A stretch of DNA of 60,767 nt. It comes from Phycicoccus flavus. Its GTDB lineage: Bacteria; Actinomycetota; Actinomycetes; Actinomycetales; Dermatophilaceae. The position numbers were made by a program, and so were the translations under genes. Location: contig NZ_SAYU02000019.1 of the NCBI RefSeq assembly GCF_004025965.2, forward strand, positions 1 through 60,767, read 5' to 3'. The notes beneath the pieces are model-generated. The model searched no databases and was not told where the DNA came from. It saw only the letters and a list, made by a program, of their open reading frames with translations. Below, in pieces: positions 52,701 through 60,767 of the stretch (the first letter of the stretch is position 1; every line of letters begins with the position of its first letter).

Positions 52701-52740
52701 GCGCGGCGCCGCCGACCTGGCCACGGCCCGCGGCGGCTGA
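49714..52740 (+). CDS. MASE1-PAS-GGDEF-EAL membrane c-di-GMP enzyme
   Basis: 1008-aa protein. About eight membrane helices (residues 1-260) form a MASE1-like sensor. A short helical segment leads to two PAS-like domains (about 285-400 and 425-545). The GGDEF domain is complete with RLGGDEFAVLL near residue 637 and a DHDALTGLPNRR start, so diguanylate cyclase activity is expected. The EAL domain is complete too (AAEALLRLV near 767, EVNLSAHSI, DDFGAGFGSFYYLKHLPFDI, then VKIDGEFV), so phosphodiesterase activity is also possible. The net direction cannot be told. ATG 49714 is preferred (AGGA upstream); ATG 49666 would add 16 residues. Confidence 0.92.
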   Translation: MSTRTLSFAAVFALALAVGRATALPDTGLALFWPAAGVAALWGLHALSRLELGLAAGLAAVLAAVANALTGVPTTAALAYGSANAVLVLGVRGVMSWDGRLRTLGTARPTLSRVSDVYRFLAAAGGTTLVSAALGMPGLATTGAPVTWQSASVWLVRNLAAVVVVAAPGLALRDATALLTRRAALRALPHLLATLAVLWLVFGPGRTLPLGFVPFALVIWSGLRLPLPFAVAQGGVVAVGTLALVTGYGGGPFGAIDDPRVLAVTLQAYMLLAVGLAVVVATVQRERDALVGDLAAAARHARHQAEDLRVITETIPDGIVVVDRSGEVLLHNDAARQWLDDAGAGLRVAARSADDVEEADDGGEDRPVVRALAGETVRGAVLEVPGTGRGATRVLAVDAVPMADGGEGPPDRALVVLHDVSDEQARLRALEAERERTARLISDAPHGVAVLDMSGHILEVNDALATLAGRRVEDLVGLSFDELAPAHRDRIAVYLERAVAVPGELLVGDWTIESPSGEDAHVSLTSRVLVADGDDDVILVNVVDFSERRRYEEKLTYLADHDALTGLPNRRRFDEVLDRHLQRCRRGGPTGALLLLDLDNFKEVNDTMGHDAGDRLIVAVGALVRDTLRDSDLVARLGGDEFAVLLPDADAAGAEAVAAALVARVRAHCATLEGVNRRVTASVGVATFAAAAQQSVDPLALADMLLYDAKDAGRNRHAVLDPGGTQQPRTGARLEWTARVEAALENDSFALYLQPILDVRTDRVVAAEALLRLVDRDEPVSPARFVHVAERAGLAPRLDRWVVRNAVALLSRLHEHAPDLTLEVNLSAHSIGDESVEREFLAALDRHAVPAHRIVVEATETAAVADVAAARAFSQRLAALGTRVAIDDFGAGFGSFYYLKHLPFDIVKIDGEFVAGAHRSAVDRAILRSIVGVARGLGKETVAEFVAEEAVLAVVRELGVDYAQGYLVGEPVPAAEFVARYCPGGSAAWTTEGPAPRGAADLATARGG

Positions 52741-52836
52741 ACCGCCGGCCGCCCACGGCCTGTCGAGGGTTGGGCGGTCTCACAGGCGGGTTCGGCACGC
52801 TGGGTGCCGACCGACGGACCCGGGTAGGAGAGGTGT

Positions 52837-53127
52837 ATGAGCATCGAGGACGAGGAGCTGGCCCGGCACGACAGCGAGGACGTCGTGCTCCAGCAGGTGA
52901 TCGACGAGCTGGTGCGGACCGACCGGGCGTGGACGGTGGACGCCGCCGCCACCGAGCTGCGCGACGGCATCGAGGCCGCCGGGCTGCCGCCCCGGGCCCC
53001 CAGCTGGGTCACCGCGGTCGCCGAGGGGGTCGTGCGGGGCGAGGCCTACGTCGTCACGACCGCGACCCGACGCGAGACCGACGTCCCGCAGCCGCCGAAG
53101 CACCTGGAGAACCGCGTCATCGACTGA
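52837..53127 (+). CDS. Small conserved actinobacterial protein, unknown
   Basis: 96-aa acidic protein with a strong AGGAGAGG ribosome binding site before ATG 52837. It is helical in appearance: EDEELARHDSEDVVLQQVID, then DELVRTDRAWTVDAAATELR. The first half reads like a small HTH or coiled segment, but no known family was recognised. It is on the same strand as the GGDEF-EAL gene, 97 nt downstream. Confidence 0.75.
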   Translation: MSIEDEELARHDSEDVVLQQVIDELVRTDRAWTVDAAATELRDGIEAAGLPPRAPSWVTAVAEGVVRGEAYVVTTATRRETDVPQPPKHLENRVID

Positions 53128-53368
53128 CCCGGCACACGCGCCGCGGGCGGGCCGTGGGACACAGGTCAGGCGGGTCCACCTGCTGCTCGTCGTCCCGGTC
53201 GACTGGTCCGTCGTCGAATGCGGTGCGGCCGGTGGGTCCGGGGACACGACCATTCCTGCGTCCTGGGGAAATGTCGCGCATCGCGGCCCCGGGAATGCGG
53301 CCGAGCACACATGCGCCGGCCGGCGGGCATCCTGTCGACGACCGCCGCCCGGCGCGGTGGGTGGTTGC

Positions 53369-53698
53369 TCAGGTGGCCTGCTCGTAGGCCTCCTCGACCT
53401 GCTTGGGGATGCGGCCGCGGCGCGAGACCTCGTAGCCGTTCGCGGTGGCCCACTCGCGGATCGCCGCCGTCTGCGCGGCGTCGCGCCGGGTGGTGGACCG
53501 CTTCGCGGGCGCCCGCCCGCCGGTCCTGCGTGCCTTGTCGAGGAAGGGCGCCAGGGCGGCGTCGAGCTTCTGCCGGTTCGCCGGGCCGAGGTCGATCTCG
53601 TAGGAGGCCCCGTTGAGACCGAAGACGACGGTCTCGACGTCGTCGGACTCGGTGCTGTCGAGGTCGTCACTGAGGACGGTGATGGTGCGCTGGGCCAT
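53369..53698 (-). CDS. lsr2: Lsr2 nucleoid-associated protein
   Basis: 109-aa H-NS-like protein that bridges AT-rich, often foreign DNA. The N-terminal dimerisation part is MAQRTITVLSDDLD to SYEIDLGPANRQKLDAAL. The C-terminal DNA-binding domain holds IREWATANGYEVSRRGRIPK with the RGR AT-hook-like core. Start ATG 53698 follows AAAGGCG; the longer frame at 53806 lacks one. A -10 TAGGGT (complement of 53748-53753) would give a 42-nt leader. The upstream region is locally AT-rich, which fits autorepression, as proposed for mycobacterial Lsr2. Confidence 0.96.
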   Translation of the reverse strand: MAQRTITVLSDDLDSTESDDVETVVFGLNGASYEIDLGPANRQKLDAALAPFLDKARRTGGRAPAKRSTTRRDAAQTAAIREWATANGYEVSRRGRIPKQVEEAYEQAT

Positions 53699-53747
53699 GG
53701 CGGCGCCTTTCTGTCGTGCATGCAGGGTGGGAAGGCGTACGGGACTC

Positions 53748-53753
53748 ACCCTA
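53748..53753 (-). promoter_or_regulatory. Predicted -10 box of lsr2
   Basis: TAGGGT about 50 nt before the lsr2 start, next to an AT-enriched block. Confidence 0.4.
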
Positions 53754-53754
53754 G

Positions 53755-53850
53755 GGCATTCCGCATTCTCGGCAGGAGCTCCTCCGTGGAATGTCGCCGA
53801 CCGCATTGTCGGAAACTCCGCGGAATGTGCGGCCCGGGAAAAGGCGCATT
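53755..53850. promoter_or_regulatory. AT-enriched region with GCATTC/GGAATG words between lsr2 and trpB
   Basis: The 303-bp gap between lsr2 and trpB holds a stretch clearly lower in GC than its surroundings, with repeated GCATTC, GCATTG, GCATTT and GGAATGT words on both strands. It is a plausible Lsr2 or other nucleoid-protein binding site. The role is inferred from composition and position only. Confidence 0.4.
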
Positions 53851-53901
53851 TGCCGACCGGTCGCCCGGTTCCCGGGTCCGACCCCGCGGGCCGGGACGCG
53901 G

Positions 53902-53934
53902 TTGACGAGCCCCGCGCGCCAGGTGTTGTATAAC
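53902..53934 (+). promoter_or_regulatory. Promoter candidate of trpBA
   Basis: TTGACG (53902-53907) as -35, and TTGTAT (53926-53931, 18-bp spacing) or TATAAC (53929-53934, 21-bp spacing) as -10. This is one of the more AT-rich promoter candidates in the window. The leader would be about 62 nt without Trp codons, so no attenuator is apparent. Confidence 0.55.
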
Positions 53935-54001
53935 AGTTGGGCGAGCCGGGGCCGGCCGGAAGCCGTCACGGACCCGCCCGGACGCAACGGGAAGAGGAAG
54001 C

Positions 54002-56049
<2,048 letters not shown>

Positions 56050-56176
56050 GCCGGCCTCGGCTCGTCGCCGTCGGGGCGCGCCGCGAGCGACGGGAGTAGC
56101 GTGCGTCGGGACCGGCAGGTCCGGGCGTGCGGCGTCCGGTCGGGCCGGTGCACCCCGTCTCGACGCAGGAGGCACC

Positions 56177-56731
56177 ATGCACGTGACGACGACCCCACCC
56201 CCGACGGTGCGGTGGGTCCGGCGGCTCGAGGAGCTCGAGCCCCTCGACGACGTCGTGGACGCGGCCGCGGCCACCGCCGGGCGGCTCTTCGGGGACGGGG
56301 CCCGCGGGCGGGTGCTGCGCGGCGAGTGGTTCGGGCACGCCCTGCATCCCGCCCTCACCGACGTCGTCATCGGCTCGTGGGGGTCCGCGACGGTCCTGGA
56401 CCTCGTCGGTGGGGAGGAGGCCGCTCCCGCCGCGCGCACCCTCGTCGGCGTGGGGCTGCTCGCGGTCGGACCCACGGCCTGGACCGGCTGGGCCGAGTGG
56501 AGCGCGAGCGGGCGGCGCGAGCAGCGCGTGGGCGTGGTCCACGTGGCCGCGGTCGGGACGGCCATCGGGGCGTACGCCGGGTCGTACCTGGCGCGGCGTC
56601 GCGGCCGTCGCCGCCTCGGGGTCGCCCTCGGGCTCGTGGGAGCCGGTGCGGTGACGGCCGGCGCGTTCCTCGGCGGGCACCTGGCGGTCGCGCGCGGCGT
56701 CGGCAGCCGGCACCCGGCCTTCGCCGACTGA
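56177..56731 (+). CDS. DUF2231-like membrane protein
   Basis: 184 aa with about four membrane segments after an N-terminal 40-residue soluble part. GHALHPALTDVVIGSWGSAT is the DUF2231 hallmark (HPxxxxxPxG-like with conserved His). The middle is TAWTGWAEWSASGRREQRVG and the C-terminal half is Ala/Gly-rich. Relatives are often encoded with Rieske or heme proteins; none is here. AGGAGG precedes ATG 56177. The gene follows trpA after 127 nt. Confidence 0.85.
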   Translation: MHVTTTPPPTVRWVRRLEELEPLDDVVDAAAATAGRLFGDGARGRVLRGEWFGHALHPALTDVVIGSWGSATVLDLVGGEEAAPAARTLVGVGLLAVGPTAWTGWAEWSASGRREQRVGVVHVAAVGTAIGAYAGSYLARRRGRRRLGVALGLVGAGAVTAGAFLGGHLAVARGVGSRHPAFAD

Positions 56732-56744
56732 GCCGGGCCGGCCG

Positions 56745-57629
56745 CTACCCGGCCGTCCCGGACGACAGCGGCCCGTCGAGCCGGAGGTCGGCGTCACCGG
56801 CGTGCCGCTCGGTCGAGAGCAGCACCCGGTCACCCGGCATGACGGCCCGGTCGTCGACGACGGCGGTGCCGTCGTCGGTGTAGGTGAGCCGGCTGCTGAC
56901 CAGCGCCGCCGAGCCGGGGTCGCAGCGCAGCGCCCGTGCCTCGTCCTCGGACAGCAGGGCGGCGTGCAGGGTCTCGACGGCCCGGGTGACGTGGACGTCC
57001 AGCCGCTCGGCCAGCAGGTCGTAGAGCGAGCCCTCGCCGAGCGCCACGACGTCGAGACGCTCCCCGAGCGCCGTCGGAAGCAGGGAGTGCGCGTAGACCG
57101 TCGGGACCTCGTCGACCAGCCGCAGCCGGGTGAGGCAGAAGACCGTCTCCTCCGCGAGGCCGAGGCGGGCGGCGACGGCCGACGGGGCGCGCATCGGGCC
57201 GGCGAAGACGACCTCGGTGCGCAGGGTCCGTCCGGTCTCGCGGACCTGGCTGGTGAGGCTGGCGAGCCGGTCGATGGGCAGCCGGTAGCGCCCGTCGGCG
57301 ACGAAGGTGCCGAGGCCGTGCTCGACGCGCAGCCGGTCCTGGGACTCCAGGACGGCCAGGGCGTGCCGCAGCGTCATCACGGTGACCCCGAGGTGCTCGG
57401 CCATGTGCCGCTGCGAGGGCAGCGCCGTGCCGGGGGCGAGCCGACCGGCGTCGATGGCGGCGGTAATGGCCCGGCAGATCCGCAGGTACTTCGGCGCCGG
57501 GTCCTCGGGGTCGGCCGCCAGCGGTCGCACCGCCGTGAAGAACGGGGAGCCAGGCCTGGGCACGCGCGCCGCCTCGGGGTCTCGGGACGGGGCCGACGCC
57601 GCTCGGCGCACCCCGGAGGTCTGGAACAC
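56745..57629 (-). CDS. GntR-family regulator, HutC subfamily
   Basis: About 294 aa as drawn. The winged helix is PKYLRICRAITAAIDAGRLA, then LPSQRHMAEHLGVTVMTLRH and VEHGLGTFVADG. The C-terminal UTRA domain (about 150-290; TRLRLVDEVPTVYAHSLLP) binds a small ligand. HutC members are often near 240 aa, so GTG 57530 is a possible shorter start; GTG 57629 is drawn because TAGCAT lies 4 nt upstream, giving a likely leaderless transcript. Targets are unknown; the divergent DUF2231 gene or cysM are candidates. Confidence 0.88.
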   Translation of the reverse strand: MFQTSGVRRAASAPSRDPEAARVPRPGSPFFTAVRPLAADPEDPAPKYLRICRAITAAIDAGRLAPGTALPSQRHMAEHLGVTVMTLRHALAVLESQDRLRVEHGLGTFVADGRYRLPIDRLASLTSQVRETGRTLRTEVVFAGPMRAPSAVAARLGLAEETVFCLTRLRLVDEVPTVYAHSLLPTALGERLDVVALGEGSLYDLLAERLDVHVTRAVETLHAALLSEDEARALRCDPGSAALVSSRLTYTDDGTAVVDDRAVMPGDRVLLSTERHAGDADLRLDGPLSSGTAG

Positions 57630-57715
57630 CCGGATGCTAGGCAGCGCCCCCGGGCGAGTCAAGCAGGCGCCGCGAGCAGCGCGGCCGGTGCCGCGGCAGG
57701 CGTCCGTCGCGGGCC

Positions 57716-58630
57716 TCAGTCGGGGAAGACGCCGCTGGAGAGGTAGCGGTCGCCGCGGTCGCACACGACGAAGACGATGGTCGCCCCCTCGACCTCCTCG
57801 GCCACCCGCAGCGCCGTCCAGCAGGCCCCGGCCGCGGAGGGACCCCCGAAGATGCCCTCCTCGCGCGCCAGCCGACGCGCCATCTCCTCGGCGTCGTCCT
57901 GGGTGACCTCGATCGTCTCGTCGACCGCCGTCGGGTCGAAGATGCGCGGCACGTACTCCGGCGGCCAGGCGCGGATCCCGGGGATCTTCGAGCCCTCCGC
58001 GGGCTGCGCCCCGACGATCCGGATGCCCGGGTCGCGCGACTTGAGGAACCGCGAGACGCCGGTGATCGTGCCGGTGGTGCCCATGGCCGACACGAAGTGC
58101 GTGATGCGGCCGCCGGTCTGGCGCCAGAGCTCCGGACCCGTCCCCTCCTCGTGGGCGCGCGGGTTGTCCGGGTTGGCGAACTGGTCCAGGACCCGGCCGC
58201 GGCCCTCGCGCTCCATGCGCGTCACGACGTCGCGGGCCTCCTCCATGCCGCCGTCGGCCGGGGTGAGGACGAGCTCGGCCCCGAACGCCCGCATCGTGCG
58301 GACCCGCTCGGTGGAGGCGTCGTCGGGCATGACGATGACGAGGGGGTAGCCACTGATCGCCGCCGCCATGGCCAGGCCGATGCCGGTGTTGCCGGACGTG
58401 GCCTCCAGCAGGGTGTCGCCGGGGGAGATCTCGCCCCGCTCCTGCGCGCCGCGGATCATGCTGATCGCCGGGCGGTCCTTGACCGAGCCGGCCGGGTTGT
58501 TCCCCTCGAGCTTGGCGAGGAGGACGTTCCCCCGGCGCTCGTTCTCCGGTCCCGGCAGGCGCTGCAGACGCACCAGCGGGGTGTCGCCGATGACGTCCTC
58601 CATCGTGGGGTACTCCGGAGGGGTGCTCAC
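57716..58630 (-). CDS. cysM: Cysteine synthase B (CysM type)
   Basis: PLP enzyme making cysteine from O-acetylserine (or O-phosphoserine) and sulfide or a sulfur donor; 304 aa. The PLP lysine is Lys51 in EGNNPAGSVKDRPA. The substrate loop is EATSGNTGIGLAMAA, then SAMGTTGTITGVSRFL for the phosphate site. The EGNNPAGSVKDR form separates CysM from CysK (NPxxSVKDR). GTG 58630 has TAGACT 7 nt upstream, so it is likely leaderless. The strong terminator upstream separates it from the VOC gene. Confidence 0.95.
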   Translation of the reverse strand: MSTPPEYPTMEDVIGDTPLVRLQRLPGPENERRGNVLLAKLEGNNPAGSVKDRPAISMIRGAQERGEISPGDTLLEATSGNTGIGLAMAAAISGYPLVIVMPDDASTERVRTMRAFGAELVLTPADGGMEEARDVVTRMEREGRGRVLDQFANPDNPRAHEEGTGPELWRQTGGRITHFVSAMGTTGTITGVSRFLKSRDPGIRIVGAQPAEGSKIPGIRAWPPEYVPRIFDPTAVDETIEVTQDDAEEMARRLAREEGIFGGPSAAGACWTALRVAEEVEGATIVFVVCDRGDRYLSSGVFPD

Positions 58631-58637
58631 CCGCCGG

Positions 58638-58643
58638 AGTCTA
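58638..58643 (-). promoter_or_regulatory. Predicted -10 box of cysM (leaderless)
   Basis: TAGACT 7 nt before the GTG start on the minus strand. Confidence 0.5.
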
Positions 58644-58706
58644 CGGCGGGGCGGGTCGCCCGGACGGCGCCCCGGCCGGCCGTCCGCACCCGGGCCGCGC
58701 CGACGG

Positions 58707-58750
58707 ACGACGGGCGCCCGCGGTCCGGGGGGACCGCGGGCGCCCGTCGT
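58707..58750 (-). terminator. Strong terminator of the VOC gene
   Basis: 20-bp perfect stem ACGACGGGCGCCCGCGGTCC and its complement around a GGGG loop, 12 nt past the stop at 58762. It separates the VOC gene from cysM. Confidence 0.85.
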
Positions 58751-58761
58751 CGTCGGCAGGG

Positions 58762-59208
58762 CTACTCGGCCGGCATGTAGACGAGCTCGAGGTTGATGTC
58801 GTCGGGGTCCTGGATGGAGAGGATGACCATGCCGGTGGCCTCGAGGTGGTCGACGCTGCCGTGCTGGACGCCGGCCTCGTCGAGGCGCGCGGCCGCGGCG
58901 TGCAGGTCGTCCTCGGAGGACACCTGGAGGCTGACGTGGTCCAGCCCGACCCGGGTCGACCGGAAGGTGTCGCCGGCGTCGGCCACGGGCCGCAGGCCGA
59001 GGAGCTGGTCGCCGACGGTCCAGCCGGTGCCGCCATAGAGCTGTGCGGGGTCCTCCCGCACGCCGGGCTCGTCGGCGCGGTCGCTGAAGTCGAAGGCGGT
59101 CTCCTCGCCGAGGAGCAGCTGGTAGAAGGCCTTCGAGCGCTGGATGTCGGTGACGGTGAGGCGGACGTGGTGGATGCCGGTGGCGTTCGCGATACCGGGG
59201 GAGGGCAT
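58762..59208 (-). CDS. VOC-superfamily (glyoxalase-like) protein
   Basis: 148-aa protein with two beta-alpha-beta-beta-beta units: IHHVRLTVTDIQRSKAFYQL and LDHVSLQVSSEDDLHAAAARL. Metal-ligand candidates are His near 13, His near 90 and Glu near 141 in NLELVYMP. Such proteins include glyoxalases, dioxygenases and resistance proteins; the activity is not known. GGAAAGGA precedes ATG 59208. The neighbouring alpha/beta hydrolase is on the same strand but is separated by a hairpin. Confidence 0.88.
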   Translation of the reverse strand: MPSPGIANATGIHHVRLTVTDIQRSKAFYQLLLGEETAFDFSDRADEPGVREDPAQLYGGTGWTVGDQLLGLRPVADAGDTFRSTRVGLDHVSLQVSSEDDLHAAAARLDEAGVQHGSVDHLEATGMVILSIQDPDDINLELVYMPAE

Positions 59209-59233
59209 GGGTGGTCCTTTCCGAGCGGTGGAC

Positions 59234-59257
59234 GTCGGCCGGTGAGGACCGGCCGAC
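59234..59257 (-). terminator. Hairpin after the alpha/beta hydrolase gene
   Basis: 10-bp stem GTCGGCCGGT and ACCGGCCGAC with loop GAGG, between the hydrolase stop (59289) and the VOC ribosome binding site. Confidence 0.6.
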
Positions 59258-59288
59258 GGGTCTGGGAGCGCCGACGGGCGCGTGGCGG

Positions 59289-60125
59289 CTACCGGGCGAG
59301 GAACCGGATCAGCGCCTCGTTGAACTGCGTGGCGTGGCTGACGTTGCAGCCGTGCGGGGCGCCCTCGAGGACGACGAGCTCGGACTGCGGAACGGCGGCG
59401 TGGGTGCGTGCCCCGGAGCCCTCGAGCGGGACGACGCCGTCCCCGTCCCCGTGGATGACGAGGGTGGGCACCGTCACCTTGGGCAGGTCCTCCCGGAAGT
59501 CGGTGGTGCCGAAGGCCTCCATGCAGCCGAGAGCGGCCTTCTGGTCGGACTGCTGACAGAGGACGACGGCCTGCCGACGCTGCTCCTCGCTCACCGCGAG
59601 CTCGTCGCCCACCGAGTAGAACTGGGTGGTGAACTGCTCGAAGAAGGCGTCGCGGTCCTCCTTCAGCCCGGACTCCATCTGCTCGGCGGTGGCGTCGTCG
59701 AGCGGACCGTCGGGGTTGTCGTCGGTTTGGGCCATGTACGGCGGGACGGCCGAGGCGAAGACGACGCTGCGCAGCCGGTCCTCACCGTGGCGGGCGACGT
59801 ACCGGGCGACCTCGCCGCCGCCCATGGAGAACCCGACGAGGGTGACGTCGCGCAGGTCCAGCTCCTCGAGGAGGGCCGCGAGGTCGTCGGAGAGGGTGTC
59901 GTAGTCGTAGCCGCTGCGGGGCTTGTCGCTGCGGCCGAAACCGCGCCGGTCGTAGGCGACGGTGCGGTAGCCGGCGGCCTGCAGGGCCCCGATCTGCTCG
60001 GACCAGGCCTCGCCGGACAGCGGCCAGCCGTGGATGAGGACGACGGGGCGTCCCGTGCCGCCGCTGTCCTCGACGTGGACCTTGACGGTGTGCAGCAGCC
60101 CGGAGTGGGCGGTGACCTCGGACAT
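59289..60125 (-). CDS. Alpha/beta hydrolase, non-heme haloperoxidase-like
   Basis: 278-aa hydrolase. The oxyanion-hole motif is VLIHGWPLSGEAW. The nucleophile elbow GFSMGGGEVARY has Ser100, and Asp and His follow in VIHGDGDGVVPLEG and EGAPHGCNVSHATQFN. The SMGGGEVARY wording is typical of cofactor-free bromo/chloroperoxidases, which often act as esterases or perhydrolases. No signal peptide. AGAAGGGAG precedes ATG 60125. It is divergent from the GlxA-type gene. Confidence 0.95.
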   Translation of the reverse strand: MSEVTAHSGLLHTVKVHVEDSGGTGRPVVLIHGWPLSGEAWSEQIGALQAAGYRTVAYDRRGFGRSDKPRSGYDYDTLSDDLAALLEELDLRDVTLVGFSMGGGEVARYVARHGEDRLRSVVFASAVPPYMAQTDDNPDGPLDDATAEQMESGLKEDRDAFFEQFTTQFYSVGDELAVSEEQRRQAVVLCQQSDQKAALGCMEAFGTTDFREDLPKVTVPTLVIHGDGDGVVPLEGSGARTHAAVPQSELVVLEGAPHGCNVSHATQFNEALIRFLAR

Positions 60126-60230
60126 GTCGCTCCCTTCTGCGGCGCGTCGGCCGCGGGGGTCGGGAAGTGCTTGCGAGAACACCCTCGCAGGAGGACGACG
60201 TGGAGGTGGTGGCGGTTGCGACGACCCGCT

Positions 60231-60236
60231 TACCAT
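60231..60236 (+). promoter_or_regulatory. Predicted -10 box of the GlxA-type gene (leaderless)
   Basis: TACCAT 7 nt before ATG 60244. Confidence 0.5.
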
Positions 60237-60243
60237 TCTCGTC

Positions 60244-60767
60244 ATGCGTGTGGCGATCGTCCTCGTCGACGGGGTGGCGGACTCGGGCCTCGGCCTCCTC
60301 CTCGACGTCCTCACGGCGGCGAACCTCCTGCGGGACCGGGTCGACGGGCACATCGACCCCTTCGAGGTGTCGTTGCGGGCGACGACGCCGCGGGTCCGGA
60401 CCGGGTACGGCCTCGGCGCGGCCGCCGAACCGCTCGAGGCCTGCCTCGAGGACCCCCCGGACCAGCTCCTCGTGCCCGGCCTGGGCCTGGTCGGCGCCGA
60501 GGAGGTCGTCGGGGCGGTGCGCGACAGTGCGGCGGTGTCGGTGGTGCGCGAGCTGCACGAGAGGGGTACGGCGGTCTCGGCCGCCTGCAGCGGCACCTTC
60601 GTCCTGGCCGAGGGCGGGGTCCTGGACGGCAGGGCCGCGACCACGAGCTGGTGGCTGGGTCCGACGTTCCGGCGGCGCTACCCCGGGGTCGACCTCGACG
60701 AGACCCGGTCGCTCGTCATCGCCGACACCGTGACCACCGCGGGCGCGGCCTTGGCGCACCTCGACCT
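60244..60767 (+). CDS. GlxA-type transcriptional regulator, N-terminal part (runs off window end)
   Basis: About 174 residues are visible. They form a DJ-1/PfpI-like domain: VAIVLVDGVADSGLGLLLDV at the start, the nucleophile-elbow region VSAACSGTFVLAEGGVLDGR with a Cys, then TTSWWLGPTFRRRYPGVDLD. In GlxA-type proteins an AraC HTH follows, which would lie beyond the window. ATG 60244 has TACCAT 7 nt upstream, suggesting a leaderless transcript. Its target could be the divergent hydrolase gene. Confidence 0.9.
   Translation, partial: MRVAIVLVDGVADSGLGLLLDVLTAANLLRDRVDGHIDPFEVSLRATTPRVRTGYGLGAAAEPLEACLEDPPDQLLVPGLGLVGAEEVVGAVRDSAAVSVVRELHERGTAVSAACSGTFVLAEGGVLDGRAATTSWWLGPTFRRRYPGVDLDETRSLVIADTVTTAGAALAHLD

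Noticed and set aside
53128-53368. Possible gene or RNA between the 96-aa protein gene and lsr2
   Set aside because: No coding signal, no tRNA-like fold and no convincing terminator were seen; left as plain intergenic DNA.

Overview
The window is a very GC-rich (roughly 73-75 %) stretch of an actinobacterial chromosome. It most resembles a member of the Micrococcales near Intrasporangiaceae (Janibacter/Phycicoccus-like). That placement is an inference from gene content: Lsr2, IdeR, a WXG100 protein, DUF3027/DUF2530/DUF3263/DUF3349 proteins, pdxH-citA-serC linkage, a pit trio, and a MprAB-PepD-like trio. Genes are packed tightly. Many starts are GTG, stops and starts often overlap as GTGA or ATGA, and about a dozen genes look leaderless, with a TANNNT -10 box only 6-7 nt from the start codon. 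No tRNA, rRNA, CRISPR array, IS element or prophage was seen.

Layout, first half. 1-731 is the start of an acyl-CoA dehydrogenase. 817-1140 is a three-copy 107-bp tandem repeat. 1159-4542 is a molybdate operon (mopR-like regulator, modA, modB, modC) in which every junction is a 4-nt overlap; ModC carries an unusual His/Asp-rich insertion in its TOBE domain. Next come a lipase-like SGNH hydrolase and uracil-DNA glycosylase. An arsenic cluster follows (arsR divergent from an ArsI/CadI-type lyase, an aquaporin and ArsC) with two palindromic operators. Then a HAD phosphatase, DUF3263, the DUF3349 / small membrane protein / Pit trio (pit is frameshifted), groEL with two CIRCE elements, a PhoD-like phosphatase, a MacB-type ABC exporter, PrsW with WXG100, a DUF4031-Nudix fusion, an HD protein, a large DUF2339 membrane protein, and HtrA with its two-component system.

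Layout, second half. HMG-CoA lyase, an MFS permease, a cold-shock protein with DUF3027, MscS, DUF2530 and an NCS2 purine permease. A 440-bp non-coding block with palindromes and degenerate repeats precedes a marR-MFS operon under an 11-bp palindrome. Then serC, citrate synthase, a NYN-domain RNase, pdxH, a 20-bp repeat array with G-rich DNA, SDR plus thioesterase, an MFS permease behind a MarR-type operator, ideR, and two secreted wall hydrolases. The two hydrolases share an upstream MtrA-like direct repeat, and the second has a c-di-AMP (ydaO) riboswitch. A membrane GGDEF-EAL protein, Lsr2, an atypical trpBA pair, a DUF2231 protein, GntR, CysM, a VOC protein, an alpha/beta hydrolase and the start of a GlxA-type regulator finish the window.

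Functionally the window is mostly housekeeping: metal and oxyanion handling (Mo, As, P, Fe), envelope stress (HtrA-MprAB, PrsW, MscS, wall hydrolases), nucleotide second messengers, and amino-acid/B6 synthesis. The clearest accessory signals are the ars cluster, the trpBA pair beside lsr2, and three non-coding repeat blocks, two of which share a GGGTTCGC core.
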